Assembly (NCBI RefSeq): GCF_900115205.1
Contig: NZ_FOYQ01000001.1
Span: forward strand, 186,001 to 250,000
Source: Robiginitalea myxolifaciens
Lineage (GTDB): Bacteria > Bacteroidota > Bacteroidia > Flavobacteriales > Flavobacteriaceae
Reading direction: 5' to 3'
DNA: 64,000 nucleotides
Below the pieces are notes generated by a model that searched no databases, was not told the origin of the DNA, and saw only the letters and a list, made by a program, of their open reading frames with translations. Made by a program: the position numbers and the translations under genes. This document shows, piece after piece, positions 16,829-25,500 of the stretch. Position 1 is the first letter of the stretch. Each line of letters begins with the position of its first letter.

Positions 16829-19188
16829 TTTCTATCCTTTTTTAAGGTGAAATGAAAGGTTGTCCCCTTACCCACTTCGGATTGTAACCAGATTTTACCT
16901 TCGTACAAATCAACAATTTTCTTGACGATTGAAAGGCCAATTCCCGTAGAGCGCTCTTTGGTCCCGAGCGACTGGAATATCTTGAAGATCTTCTCGTGAT
17001 ATTCCTGCGGAATACCCACCCCGTTGTCGGAAATGCTAAATTGCCAGTGGGTTGGGGTTTCTTCGCTGAATATTTTCACCAACCCTTCCTCATTCTCAAT
17101 ATGCATTACCGCATTAGACAACAAATTCTGGAATAGCTGGTGCATTTTGGTCTTTTCAGCACAAACCGTGGGTAAGGTATCCATGATTACTACCCGCACG
17201 TGCTCGGGAATAAAAATGATTTCGCGAATTTCTTCGACCACCTGGTTCAAATCGACCTCGGTTTCTTTGTCCGAACGCCGGTCGATGCTGGAATATTTGA
17301 GGATCCCGCTGATCAGGTTGTCCATCCCTTCGATCTTCTCCTGCATCATTTGCAGTTGGTTAATACCATTATCGTCAAGGACCGACTCGTAATCCTCCTT
17401 TAACCAGGAGGCCAGTGCACTGATACTGCGTAAAGGCGATTTCAAATCGTGGGAAACCACATGGGCATATTCCTGTAGCTCTTTATTGCTCACCTGTAGT
17501 TCTTTCAACAGGCTTTCTTTTTGAAGTTCGAGCTTTTTGTGATCCGTAATATCCAGGTGAATCCCAATAGAACCGATGACCTGGTTGGCCTCGTTGTATC
17601 GGGGAGCACCACTAATTAACCAGTGCCGAGTTTCACCCGATTTATTGAGTACCCGCAATTCGTAAGAATCCGAAGTGTTTTCCAGTCGTTGCGCATTTTT
17701 CTCCAAGACCAAATCCTTTTCCTGTACGCTAAGAACATCCCTAGCGGTTTTCCCAAGCAATTCAGCTTCTTCGAACCCACTCATGGCGCAGAAACTTTGG
17801 TTTACCATCTGGATCTTATCCTCGTTGTCTACTTCGATCAGCCCCAGGTTCATATTGGCAATAATACTGCTGTACTTATCCTTTTCGGCCTGGAGATTCC
17901 TCCTGAAATTCCTCCTGAGGGTAACATCGCTATAGGTCCATAAATGTCCGCGATAGACGCCTTCACTGACGATCGGGATAAAATCCCTTTCCAGGATACG
18001 CCCGTCGGTCATTTCGAGTTCATCGGAGAGTACGGTATTCCGTTTTTTAAGGATATCCGCTGCACGCTTATCAAAGGCCTTCGGATCCCCGACGAATTTT
18101 TTTGCCTGTTCAATGGCATCCGCACCTTTTTGACCCATAAGTTCTTCAGGAACCGCCTCCATCCCAAACATCTCGCAAAACTTGCTGTTAATCAGGGCAA
18201 TTTTTCCGTGCTCATCCTCCAGTAAGACGGCCATTTCCAGGTTTTTGATCAGGGTAGCCAGGCGATTTTCAGAGGCTAGTAATTTGTCCTTTGCCTCAAT
18301 CTCCTTGGTAATATCTTCGACCATGGCGACCTGATAATCGACACTGCCATCGATATTCCGAACGGAACTTACCGATGTCTTCGCCATGAATGCACTCCCA
18401 TCTTTCCGCTTGTAGCTTTTCTGAATCGCGAAATGATCGAGTTCGCCTTTGTTGAGCTTTTCCACCAGCTTCAGGGATTTCTTGGAATCCGTGTAAGCAG
18501 AAATCTGCCCGATAGTCAATTCCTTTAGTTCCTCATTGGAGTAGCCCAGCATCTGTTGCATGGTGGCATTACATTTAATAATGCGATCCCCAACAGCTAG
18601 TACAATGCCTAAGGGGGAATTCTCAACAATTATATCGAGCTGCTTGCGTTGTTCTGAGAGCAACGCCTCGATCTCCATTTCCTGGGTGATATCGCGAATA
18701 ATTCCCTGGGCTGCTATGGGCTTGCCCTCGTTATTGTGAATTAAGCTGGCATTGATCTGAACAAACTTCAACGCCCCATTCTTGGTGTAAATCTTGGCGC
18801 GATAATTTTTTAAGATTCCCACTTCCAGGAGCGTTTGCATGGATTCGCGGGTATACTGCAGGAAATCGGGATGAACCAGATTCCCCAGATTCAATGACTC
18901 CCGGGTGTAATCAAACCCTAAAAATTCCTTTGCCGATTCGTTAGTGCGGATCACATCGAAATTGAGATCCATGACCACATAAGGATCGATAACGCTGAGA
19001 AAGGCCGTATCTACATCCTCGGACTGCTCATCGAGCAAGTTGTTTAGCCGGGCATTGGCACGCTTCAGGTGTTGGGTGGTGTCGTAAAGTTCCTTGGATT
19101 TTTCCTCCAGGATTTTTTCCGCCTGTAGTCGCGCTTTTTTCTGACGCTCCAGCGCGCGTTGTAATATTTCCAGCTCGGTTTTAGGCAC
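16825..19188 (-). CDS. Soluble multi-PAS histidine kinase, H-NOX partner
   Basis: 787 residues with no membrane helix. An N-terminal coiled coil (1-~55, Lys/Glu/Arg rich) is followed by about four PAS domains (~60-170, ~185-300, ~310-430, ~440-560; for example NSPLGIVLAVGDRIIKCNAT and FQAVxxDIT-type ends such as IIRDITQE, MVEDITKE and HLDITDHK). The HisKA domain has the phosphorylated His580 in VVSHDLKSPLR. The ATPase domain (~675-785) shows FQNLLSNAVMH (N box), ISDNGVGIP (G1) and STGIGLSIVKKI (G2). It overlaps the H-NOX gene by 8 bp, the typical genomic link in which the gas sensor controls the kinase. It lacks a fused receiver, consistent with using the separate receiver and Hpt proteins of the operon. 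Confidence 0.92.
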   Translation of the reverse strand: MPKTELEILQRALERQKKARLQAEKILEEKSKELYDTTQHLKRANARLNNLLDEQSEDVDTAFLSVIDPYVVMDLNFDVIRTNESAKEFLGFDYTRESLNLGNLVHPDFLQYTRESMQTLLEVGILKNYRAKIYTKNGALKFVQINASLIHNNEGKPIAAQGIIRDITQEMEIEALLSEQRKQLDIIVENSPLGIVLAVGDRIIKCNATMQQMLGYSNEELKELTIGQISAYTDSKKSLKLVEKLNKGELDHFAIQKSYKRKDGSAFMAKTSVSSVRNIDGSVDYQVAMVEDITKEIEAKDKLLASENRLATLIKNLEMAVLLEDEHGKIALINSKFCEMFGMEAVPEELMGQKGADAIEQAKKFVGDPKAFDKRAADILKKRNTVLSDELEMTDGRILERDFIPIVSEGVYRGHLWTYSDVTLRRNFRRNLQAEKDKYSSIIANMNLGLIEVDNEDKIQMVNQSFCAMSGFEEAELLGKTARDVLSVQEKDLVLEKNAQRLENTSDSYELRVLNKSGETRHWLISGAPRYNEANQVIGSIGIHLDITDHKKLELQKESLLKELQVSNKELQEYAHVVSHDLKSPLRSISALASWLKEDYESVLDDNGINQLQMMQEKIEGMDNLISGILKYSSIDRRSDKETEVDLNQVVEEIREIIFIPEHVRVVIMDTLPTVCAEKTKMHQLFQNLLSNAVMHIENEEGLVKIFSEETPTHWQFSISDNGVGIPQEYHEKIFKIFQSLGTKERSTGIGLSIVKKIVDLYEGKIWLQSEVGKGTTFHFTLKKDRK

Positions 19189-19723
19189 TCTGGACTACAT
19201 CAAATCTTACCTCGGTACCATCTTCTTTCAGGACCTCAAAGGATACCTGCGCACTTGCATTGAAGTGCTCAAAACACTTTTCGATCAGGCCGTGAGCCAA
19301 TCGATACAAGCCTCGTGAAGAACTGTATACCATGGAGATTGAAGTATCGGTTTTCTCCAGGATTTTAAATGTCGGAAGTTCTGCGTCCGGGTACAGCTTT
19401 TGCACATGGACATGGATATGATCTTCTATGGAGTATAGCAAACCAATAGGAGAATTATAGCTTTGGATAACTTCCGGATGGGCCTTGCCCAAACTGGAGA
19501 ATAAATACAATCCGAATGCGTACAACAAATCCTCGATAGGTTTATCGACGATCTTATTGAGGTTGGTCAATAAGGTGACCATTTCGTTGAACTCGTACGT
19601 ACCTACCGAAGTATATATACCGTCGGAAGGTAAATCCGACGCTTCGATTATGGCGTCTACGGTTTCGAGGCCAAATTCAGATTCGACCATCTCCAGAAAT
19701 TCTGTAAAAACTATACCCTTCAT
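19181..19723 (-). CDS. H-NOX haem gas sensor
   Basis: 180 residues, the full length of a bacterial H-NOX domain. The start MKGIVFTEFLEMVESEFG and GIYTSVGTYE are family signatures. A proximal haem ligand histidine lies in EDHIHVHVQKLYPDAELP (His104 by best alignment), with the conserved proline in LYPDA. The YxSxR motif that binds haem propionates is intact as Y133-S135-R137 (YSSSRGLY). H-NOX proteins bind nitric oxide (and in some lineages oxygen) and modulate a co-encoded kinase or cyclase; in other bacteria they control biofilm formation. I see no obvious distal-pocket tyrosine placement by eye, so NO rather than oxygen is the default guess. Confidence 0.93.
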   Translation of the reverse strand: MKGIVFTEFLEMVESEFGLETVDAIIEASDLPSDGIYTSVGTYEFNEMVTLLTNLNKIVDKPIEDLLYAFGLYLFSSLGKAHPEVIQSYNSPIGLLYSIEDHIHVHVQKLYPDAELPTFKILEKTDTSISMVYSSSRGLYRLAHGLIEKCFEHFNASAQVSFEVLKEDGTEVRFDVVQSA

Positions 19724-19798
19724 GCCCTGAGATTTAGCTTTAAAAGTAGGAAAATGACTACTTATGCAGCAAAAAATGTTGTGAAATGCCTGATTCTG

Positions 19799-20200
19799 TT
19801 AGGCTTTTACCAGTTCGTTGTTGCTCCAGTATTCCAAAACCGATTTTATTTTGGTTTCGTAATCCTCAAATTTAAGCGGTTTAATCACATAACCAGCGAC
19901 CCCGACCTTATAGCATTCCAGCAGGTCGTGGCGATTTTCCGAAGTAGTCAGGATTATCGTTGGGAGATATTTGATTTGATCGTGTTGCTTGAGCTTTGTC
20001 AAAAACTCTATACCGTTCATCCGTGGCATGTTCAGATCCAGGAGGATAATATCCGGTAATTGATTGCCGGAAGTCAGCAACTCAAGGGCTTCTTCCCCGT
20101 TCTTGGCCTCCATTAATTTGTGCGGGGAGGCTATTTTTTTCAGGACGCGTTGAAACTTCATGGTTTCAATGGCATCGTCTTCTATTAGTAGCAGATTCAT
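19799..20200 (-). CDS. Stand-alone response-regulator receiver (CheY-like)
   Basis: 133 residues, starting at the ATG at 20200 (MNLLLIEDDAIE); the frame continues upstream to 20254 but the extra residues lack a receiver fold. It contains E7/D8/D9, the phospho-acceptor D55 in ILLDLNMPRMNG, a conserved Thr in LTTSE and the lysine in YVIKPL. There is no output domain. It is the first gene of the signalling operon, 75 bp before H-NOX, downstream of LytTR site D. It is the natural intermediate between the PAS kinase and the Hpt protein (inference). Confidence 0.9.
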   Translation of the reverse strand: MNLLLIEDDAIETMKFQRVLKKIASPHKLMEAKNGEEALELLTSGNQLPDIILLDLNMPRMNGIEFLTKLKQHDQIKYLPTIILTTSENRHDLLECYKVGVAGYVIKPLKFEDYETKIKSVLEYWSNNELVKA

Positions 20201-20220
20201 AGGCAGGACATGATAGCTTA

Positions 20221-20310
20221 CAAAGAACGCACTTCCATATTTACCAAAAATCATTGTCCGGTGGAGCGGAGAGAAGTGTCGGTGGATGGCAGAAAAGTGT
20301 AGACGAATGG
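20221..20310 (-). promoter_or_regulatory. LytTR-type operator D with -7 element, signalling operon
   Basis: Three tandem units at 21-bp period: GGTGGAGCG (20260), GGTGGATGG (20281), GACGAATGG (20302), with similar spacers containing AAGTGT. The minus-strand element GTTCTTTG (20221-20228) lies 32 bp from the nearest half-site; a second TTTG element (GATTTTTG, 20245-20252) also occurs. The site is 60-110 bp before the receiver gene, so the LytTR regulator probably controls its own operon. Confidence 0.7.
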
Positions 20311-20384
20311 AAATGAGATAAATGTACCGAAGACGATGTCAGAGCCTATTGGGGGCTATGGGATAAGGACGAAAATTTGAAATT

Positions 20385-22457
20385 CTAGTTCTTATTAACC
20401 CGGATCGTAATCCTGCGATTACTGATTACCGTTGTTGGTGCGATCATATTCACCGTTACGTCGGCAGTGGGATCATCTGCGGTAATGTTAAGGTCGGTCT
20501 GGTCCTGGGTATTCGTTACGGTATTGGTAAGCGTCTGGGAGCTGAGGTAAATGTTGGTTAGCCTCGCCTCGGCGGTAATGGTCATCGTTTCCAACTGACC
20601 GGGATTCAAGGTACCGAGATTCCAATTGGGATTGGTAAAGGTTCCTGAAGTAACTGTTGCCGAAATAAAAGTTAACCCATCGGGTAATATATCGGTTAGC
20701 ACCAGATTGGTCACCGGATCATCCCAGAAATTCTGAACGGTAATGGTAAATGTAACATTGGAGCCGTCCTGCACGCTGCTGTTGTTGACCGATTTATTCA
20801 AGACAATATCCGGATCGCAGTTGTATACCGCAATAGAATTGGAATCATAGCTACAGGGGCCTCTGGTTACCCTGAGGTAGTAATCTCCCGGGGTAGTTGC
20901 CGTGTAGGAGGAAGTGGTTGCACCAGGAATCAACACCCCATCTCCATACCACTGGTAGGCGTCAAAACTCTCCCCACTGGCAATTTCTAAAACTGCTCCC
21001 GGAAGACAGCTGTTTCCGGTGATCTGCAGGTTGATATCCGGAACAGTATCAAATCCCGAATAGTACCCGGCTACTCCCCGGGCGCCATTGAAACCAAAAA
21101 ATCCTACCGCAATAGGCCCGGTAGACTGCACGCTTACATCCCCTGAGAGGTTGGGCAAATAGAAGGTCTTCCAATCCGTAGTCCCAGCCACTGCAGAAGA
21201 AGCTGGCAAAGTAACCGTTCCGCCTCCGTCGGTTACCACGATATTACTATCGGGAGTTGTCGTTGCCGCAATGATGGTAACCCCACCATTGATATTGATT
21301 CCCGCAGCATCCCGGATATCGGGAATATTGTCCATGGTATCCGGCAGCAAGCAATTGACCGGGGCCACGAAATTAAGCCCCTGGGTATAGGCCTGGTTGG
21401 AACCTGCCATACACTGGTAGGCGTATACATCTTTTGAAGTCTCCACATACATATTGGCCCCTACGGAATTCGAAGAGTAATTGCTCGAGGGAATTTCAAA
21501 AAAATCGCCATCGTTAAGCGTTGCAATGGGCGTTGCAGAGCCATTAACGAAGACCTGGGTATTATTTTCGGTTGCAATGATCAATGGAAATTCCGTCCAC
21601 CCATTACTATTTCCGTTTCCACGGACAAAGACGTATTCCTTTCCCAATCGGTTTTCCGGAACCGGTTGGTCGATCCCGGCATCTCGATTCGAGGAACCTG
21701 CCTGCCTACCGTAGTTTAAAGACCCGTTGCTAATGGCGATGTCCTTGTCGGAAACAATGGAGGCCCCGATCCATCCCCTTTCATGGGCAAGGGTTGGTGA
21801 AGTCCCGATATAGGTCTCGAAGACAAAGGATTCATTTTGATCCAGGGTAATGGTAAAGGTATCTGCGGTTATCCCGGCGCGATTGCTACCTACCCGAAAT
21901 TCACAATCCGGATCATAGCCCGAAAGCGTGATTGTGGTATTGTCTTCAGTTGCCATGATTCCGAGGGTGTTCGATTTGGATACATGGCTTCCCAGATTGG
22001 GTACCCCACCCCATTTAAAGTTCTGACCCAGGGCAACCCGGCCCTTCGAAGTTAAGGAGGCCGCCTGGCTACCGGAACGACCCCGATAGTTCACATAAAA
22101 ATTATTTCCTCCCGGGGCTTCGAAACGCAAGCCACTATTGGTAAGGACTACACCGGTATTCGAATCAGAAACCAGGGTAACATCGTTATTCCCATTTCCG
22201 AGGTTGTAGACCGCAGGGGTGGTGTTGGAAATGGAGAATGTAGCTACCGGGGTAGCCTGGGTTCCCTGGTAAACGTTCACGGTAAATGCGGTAGTTTCAG
22301 GCGTGGAAAGGTATACGGCCTGTTGTTGGATAGCTCCATTATTCTGGCCTTGCCGCAAGGGTGGTAAATAGTGCAAATCGCTTAATTGAGCCTTCGCCCC
22401 TAAGCAATAGAACAAGAGAAAGAAGAGTAAATACAGTCCCTTTTTCGCCGAAATCAT
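20385..22457 (-). CDS. Secreted IgGFc-binding/DUF11 protein, short paralogue lacking sorting domain
   Basis: 690 residues with a signal peptide (LYLLFFLLFYCLGAKAQ). Residues ~25-480 match the N-terminal IgGFc-binding-like domain of the giant protein encoded just upstream, nearly segment for segment (FKWGGVPNLG, NTLGIMATEDNTT, DIPVPENRLGKEYVF-type region). Residues ~480-545 form an Ig-like domain (QWYGDGVLIPGAT) and ~550-660 a DUF11 domain (FTITVQNFWDDPVTNL). The protein ends in ISNRRITIRVNKN with no type A or type B secretion sorting domain, unlike its paralogue. It follows the giant gene by 100 bp on the same strand and is probably co-transcribed. It may be a secreted partner of the adhesin or a relic of duplication; the frame is intact. 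Confidence 0.8.
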   Translation of the reverse strand: MISAKKGLYLLFFLLFYCLGAKAQLSDLHYLPPLRQGQNNGAIQQQAVYLSTPETTAFTVNVYQGTQATPVATFSISNTTPAVYNLGNGNNDVTLVSDSNTGVVLTNSGLRFEAPGGNNFYVNYRGRSGSQAASLTSKGRVALGQNFKWGGVPNLGSHVSKSNTLGIMATEDNTTITLSGYDPDCEFRVGSNRAGITADTFTITLDQNESFVFETYIGTSPTLAHERGWIGASIVSDKDIAISNGSLNYGRQAGSSNRDAGIDQPVPENRLGKEYVFVRGNGNSNGWTEFPLIIATENNTQVFVNGSATPIATLNDGDFFEIPSSNYSSNSVGANMYVETSKDVYAYQCMAGSNQAYTQGLNFVAPVNCLLPDTMDNIPDIRDAAGININGGVTIIAATTTPDSNIVVTDGGGTVTLPASSAVAGTTDWKTFYLPNLSGDVSVQSTGPIAVGFFGFNGARGVAGYYSGFDTVPDINLQITGNSCLPGAVLEIASGESFDAYQWYGDGVLIPGATTSSYTATTPGDYYLRVTRGPCSYDSNSIAVYNCDPDIVLNKSVNNSSVQDGSNVTFTITVQNFWDDPVTNLVLTDILPDGLTFISATVTSGTFTNPNWNLGTLNPGQLETMTITAEARLTNIYLSSQTLTNTVTNTQDQTDLNITADDPTADVTVNMIAPTTVISNRRITIRVNKN

Positions 22458-22557
22458 GGCAGCCAGTAGTCTTTTTCCTGCAAGTAATCAGATATACTGG
22501 CCTGCCACAATAATTTGTTGTGAATCGCGTCTTGGGCGATGCGAACGTTCGGACCGC

Positions 22558-25500
22558 TTAACGATAGAGTGTAAAGTGGCCCACGAACTCGCGCGTATCG
22601 GCTTCTCCGTTGAGTTTAATGATATACCAGTAATCCCCCGAAGGCAGGTCGGTGAGTTGGTACTGACCGTTCCACCCGTCCTGGTTCCCTGAGAATTGAT
22701 AGAGCTCCCGTCCGTAGCGGTCAAATATCACAATGTAAATATTCGGATATGGCTCAATGTTATTCGGTCGCCATATATCATTGACATTATCGCCATCAGG
22801 AGTGAAATAGTTGGGGATTTCGATATCGATAAACTCCATAAATATTTCCTCGGTTACCGAGCAGCCGTTTTCGTCCGTTACGGTCACCGAATAGGTGTCC
22901 GTTGCCGTGATATAATACTCGGGATCATCTCCATTATCTACCCCGTTAAAGGTATAGGTATAATTACCCGTACCCCCGGCAGCAGTAGCCAGGATGGTAT
23001 TGATGCCCGGCTCGGTCAAATCCAGGGTAACCGGCTCAAATTCAATGATTTCGAAGTCAAAAGTGTTTTCACATCCGTTGCTGTGGATTACCGTAATGAA
23101 GTGGTCCCCTCCGGAAAGATTTTCGAAAGTACCGTCCATTACCATCTCATTAAGATCCGTGGTATCCAGGCCATAGAGTACGTTGCCCAAGATTGTATCG
23201 TCTTCAAAAGCAAGGCTCACTGAATTGGTTGCAACACCCATATCGCAGGGATATTCGACCTGAACTTCCCCGGCCAGATTCACCCCACTGGCTACTTCAA
23301 ATACCTGGTAAATTTCACATCCGTTGGCATCCCTCACAAACACTACATGTGTTCCGGCAGGGAGGTTGTTGTATTCGATAATCCCGGCAGCAAAATCGGA
23401 ATCATTATTGCTGTTTAAGGCAGAGCTATAGGGAGCTGTTCCTCCATTGATATCAAGGCTTACGGCCCCGTCATTGCTTTCAAAACATACCTCATCCAGT
23501 ACGGTTGTATTCAGGGTGAGTTCGGCTGGTTCAGTAATGGTAAAGTCAATTACTTCGAAGCATCCCAACGCATCCTGAGCGATTACTGTGTAATCTCCAG
23601 GCTCGAGCTCATCGAATACATTGTCATCGACAAACTGGTTGAGGTTCGGAGTGATTGCGAATTGGTAAGGCCCTGTCCCGCCCTGTACATCGAGTGTTAT
23701 GCTTCCATCGCGAGCACCCGCACAAGTAATATCAGTAATTGTAGGCTGTACTACCAGTGGTGTAGGTTCGTCGACTGCAATTGCCGCGGAGGCCGTTTCA
23801 CAGTCTTCGCTTTGAACACGCACATAATAGGTGCCTTGCGGTAGGTCCGCAAAGGTACCCGATGCCTGGTTTGGACGGATTTCAGCGGTAAGGGCTGCAT
23901 CGGTAAACAAGGCATACTGGTAATTTCCGAGCCCGCCGTCGGCAGCCGCAATAATTACTGCGGTGCTATCGCCGGAACAATTAACACTGGCCGACGAACT
24001 ATCGATATCGAGGACAAGGTTGGCTATCGGGTTTATTGTAATCTCATTGGAGATCACGGAAATACAGTTAAAGCTATCCCGTACATAGTATTGGTACGTG
24101 CCGTCGGCAACGTTAGTAAATACATGGGTATCCGGCCCGGCTGCCCCGTTCATTGCACTAAAGGATATTCCATCGGTGCTCCAGGTATAGGGCGCTGTTC
24201 CTCCCGATGCACGTAATTCCAATTCGGCACCAAGCTGGCAACTCAGGGTCTGGGTCGTGATCAATTGGGCATTAACCTCAACAGGTTCCGGAATTTCCAC
24301 GATACTCGATTCAAAGGAACATCCCATATCGTCCAGAACGGTGATAGCATAGAAACCAGCTCCCAGATTCGGGAAGGTCGCTGCGGTTTGGGCGGCAGTA
24401 GTCTCCAATACTGTTGTACCGGTGGTATCGCTGTACTGATTCAGGATAAAGCGATAGGTGCTCGGCACATTTCGAGGGTTCAGAACAAGACTTACCGTGG
24501 CATCCACATCGCCCTCACACAAGAGCGTAGTGTTAGAAATGGTCCCGGTAATCGGATCTGGCAATAAGAGCTCAAAAGCGTTGGTAGAGACTTCAGTACA
24601 TCCTAATGCATCGGTAACACTAATATCGTACTGCCCTGCGGTTAATCCCTGGAAAATATGTCCGGTAACTTGCGTAATTACCGTCACATTACCGGTTCCG
24701 GTATGGGTAAGGCTTATATCATAAGGAGCCTGCCCACCCTGAGGAGTCACCGAAGCACTTCCCTGGTCATTGGTACATCCAACCTGCGTTAGATCGATCG
24801 GTGCCAAAGAAAGCGGGGCACTTGGGGTAGCAATGCTGAAGAACCGTACCTGAGAACAGTCCGGGAAGGCGTCCTGGGTTACTTCCACCAGGTAGTCTCC
24901 GGCTGCCACAGCAATGGCAGGAGTTGGACCTGCAGTTGCCGAGTTTCCGGTCAGTATGGCTGCTCCATCGTCTGAACGATCGGCAGGTGTACCATTGGTG
25001 GCGTAAATACTCCAGCTAAATCCTCCGGCATAGGTAGCATCTACAAGCGTCAATTGTATGCTGCCATCATCCCCGAAGCAAACGGCATCCGCTAGCTTAT
25101 CCACAAGCACATCGAAGGTGTTCGGTTCTGCTACTACATGTTCTACCAGCAATTCACATCCGGTATTTACATTGCGCACCCCAAAAGTGTAAGTTCCCGG
25201 AGCGAGGTCCGTAAACTGATTGGTCGCCTGATAGGTGGTGGCCGGTAGCTGTCGGAATTCGTAATTACCCGGATTGGAAGCATAGGTGCTCAGGCTCCCG
25301 GTAACATCGATGGAGATGTCTTCCCCGGCATTCACACAGCTTATGGCATCGTCTACCTGTACCGTCGCTGCTTGCAACTCGTCATAAGGCGGGATATTGA
25401 CGATGGTAAATTCGGTACAGCCCATATCGTCGAAGACCCGGACGAGGATGCTTCCTCCTGCATAATCGGTATGGGTATAGGTGGTAGCGGCCCCATCCTG

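Noticed and set aside
20201-20254. N-terminal extension of the stand-alone receiver
   Set aside because: Residues before MNLLLIEDD do not fit a receiver and overlap the promoter element at 20221.
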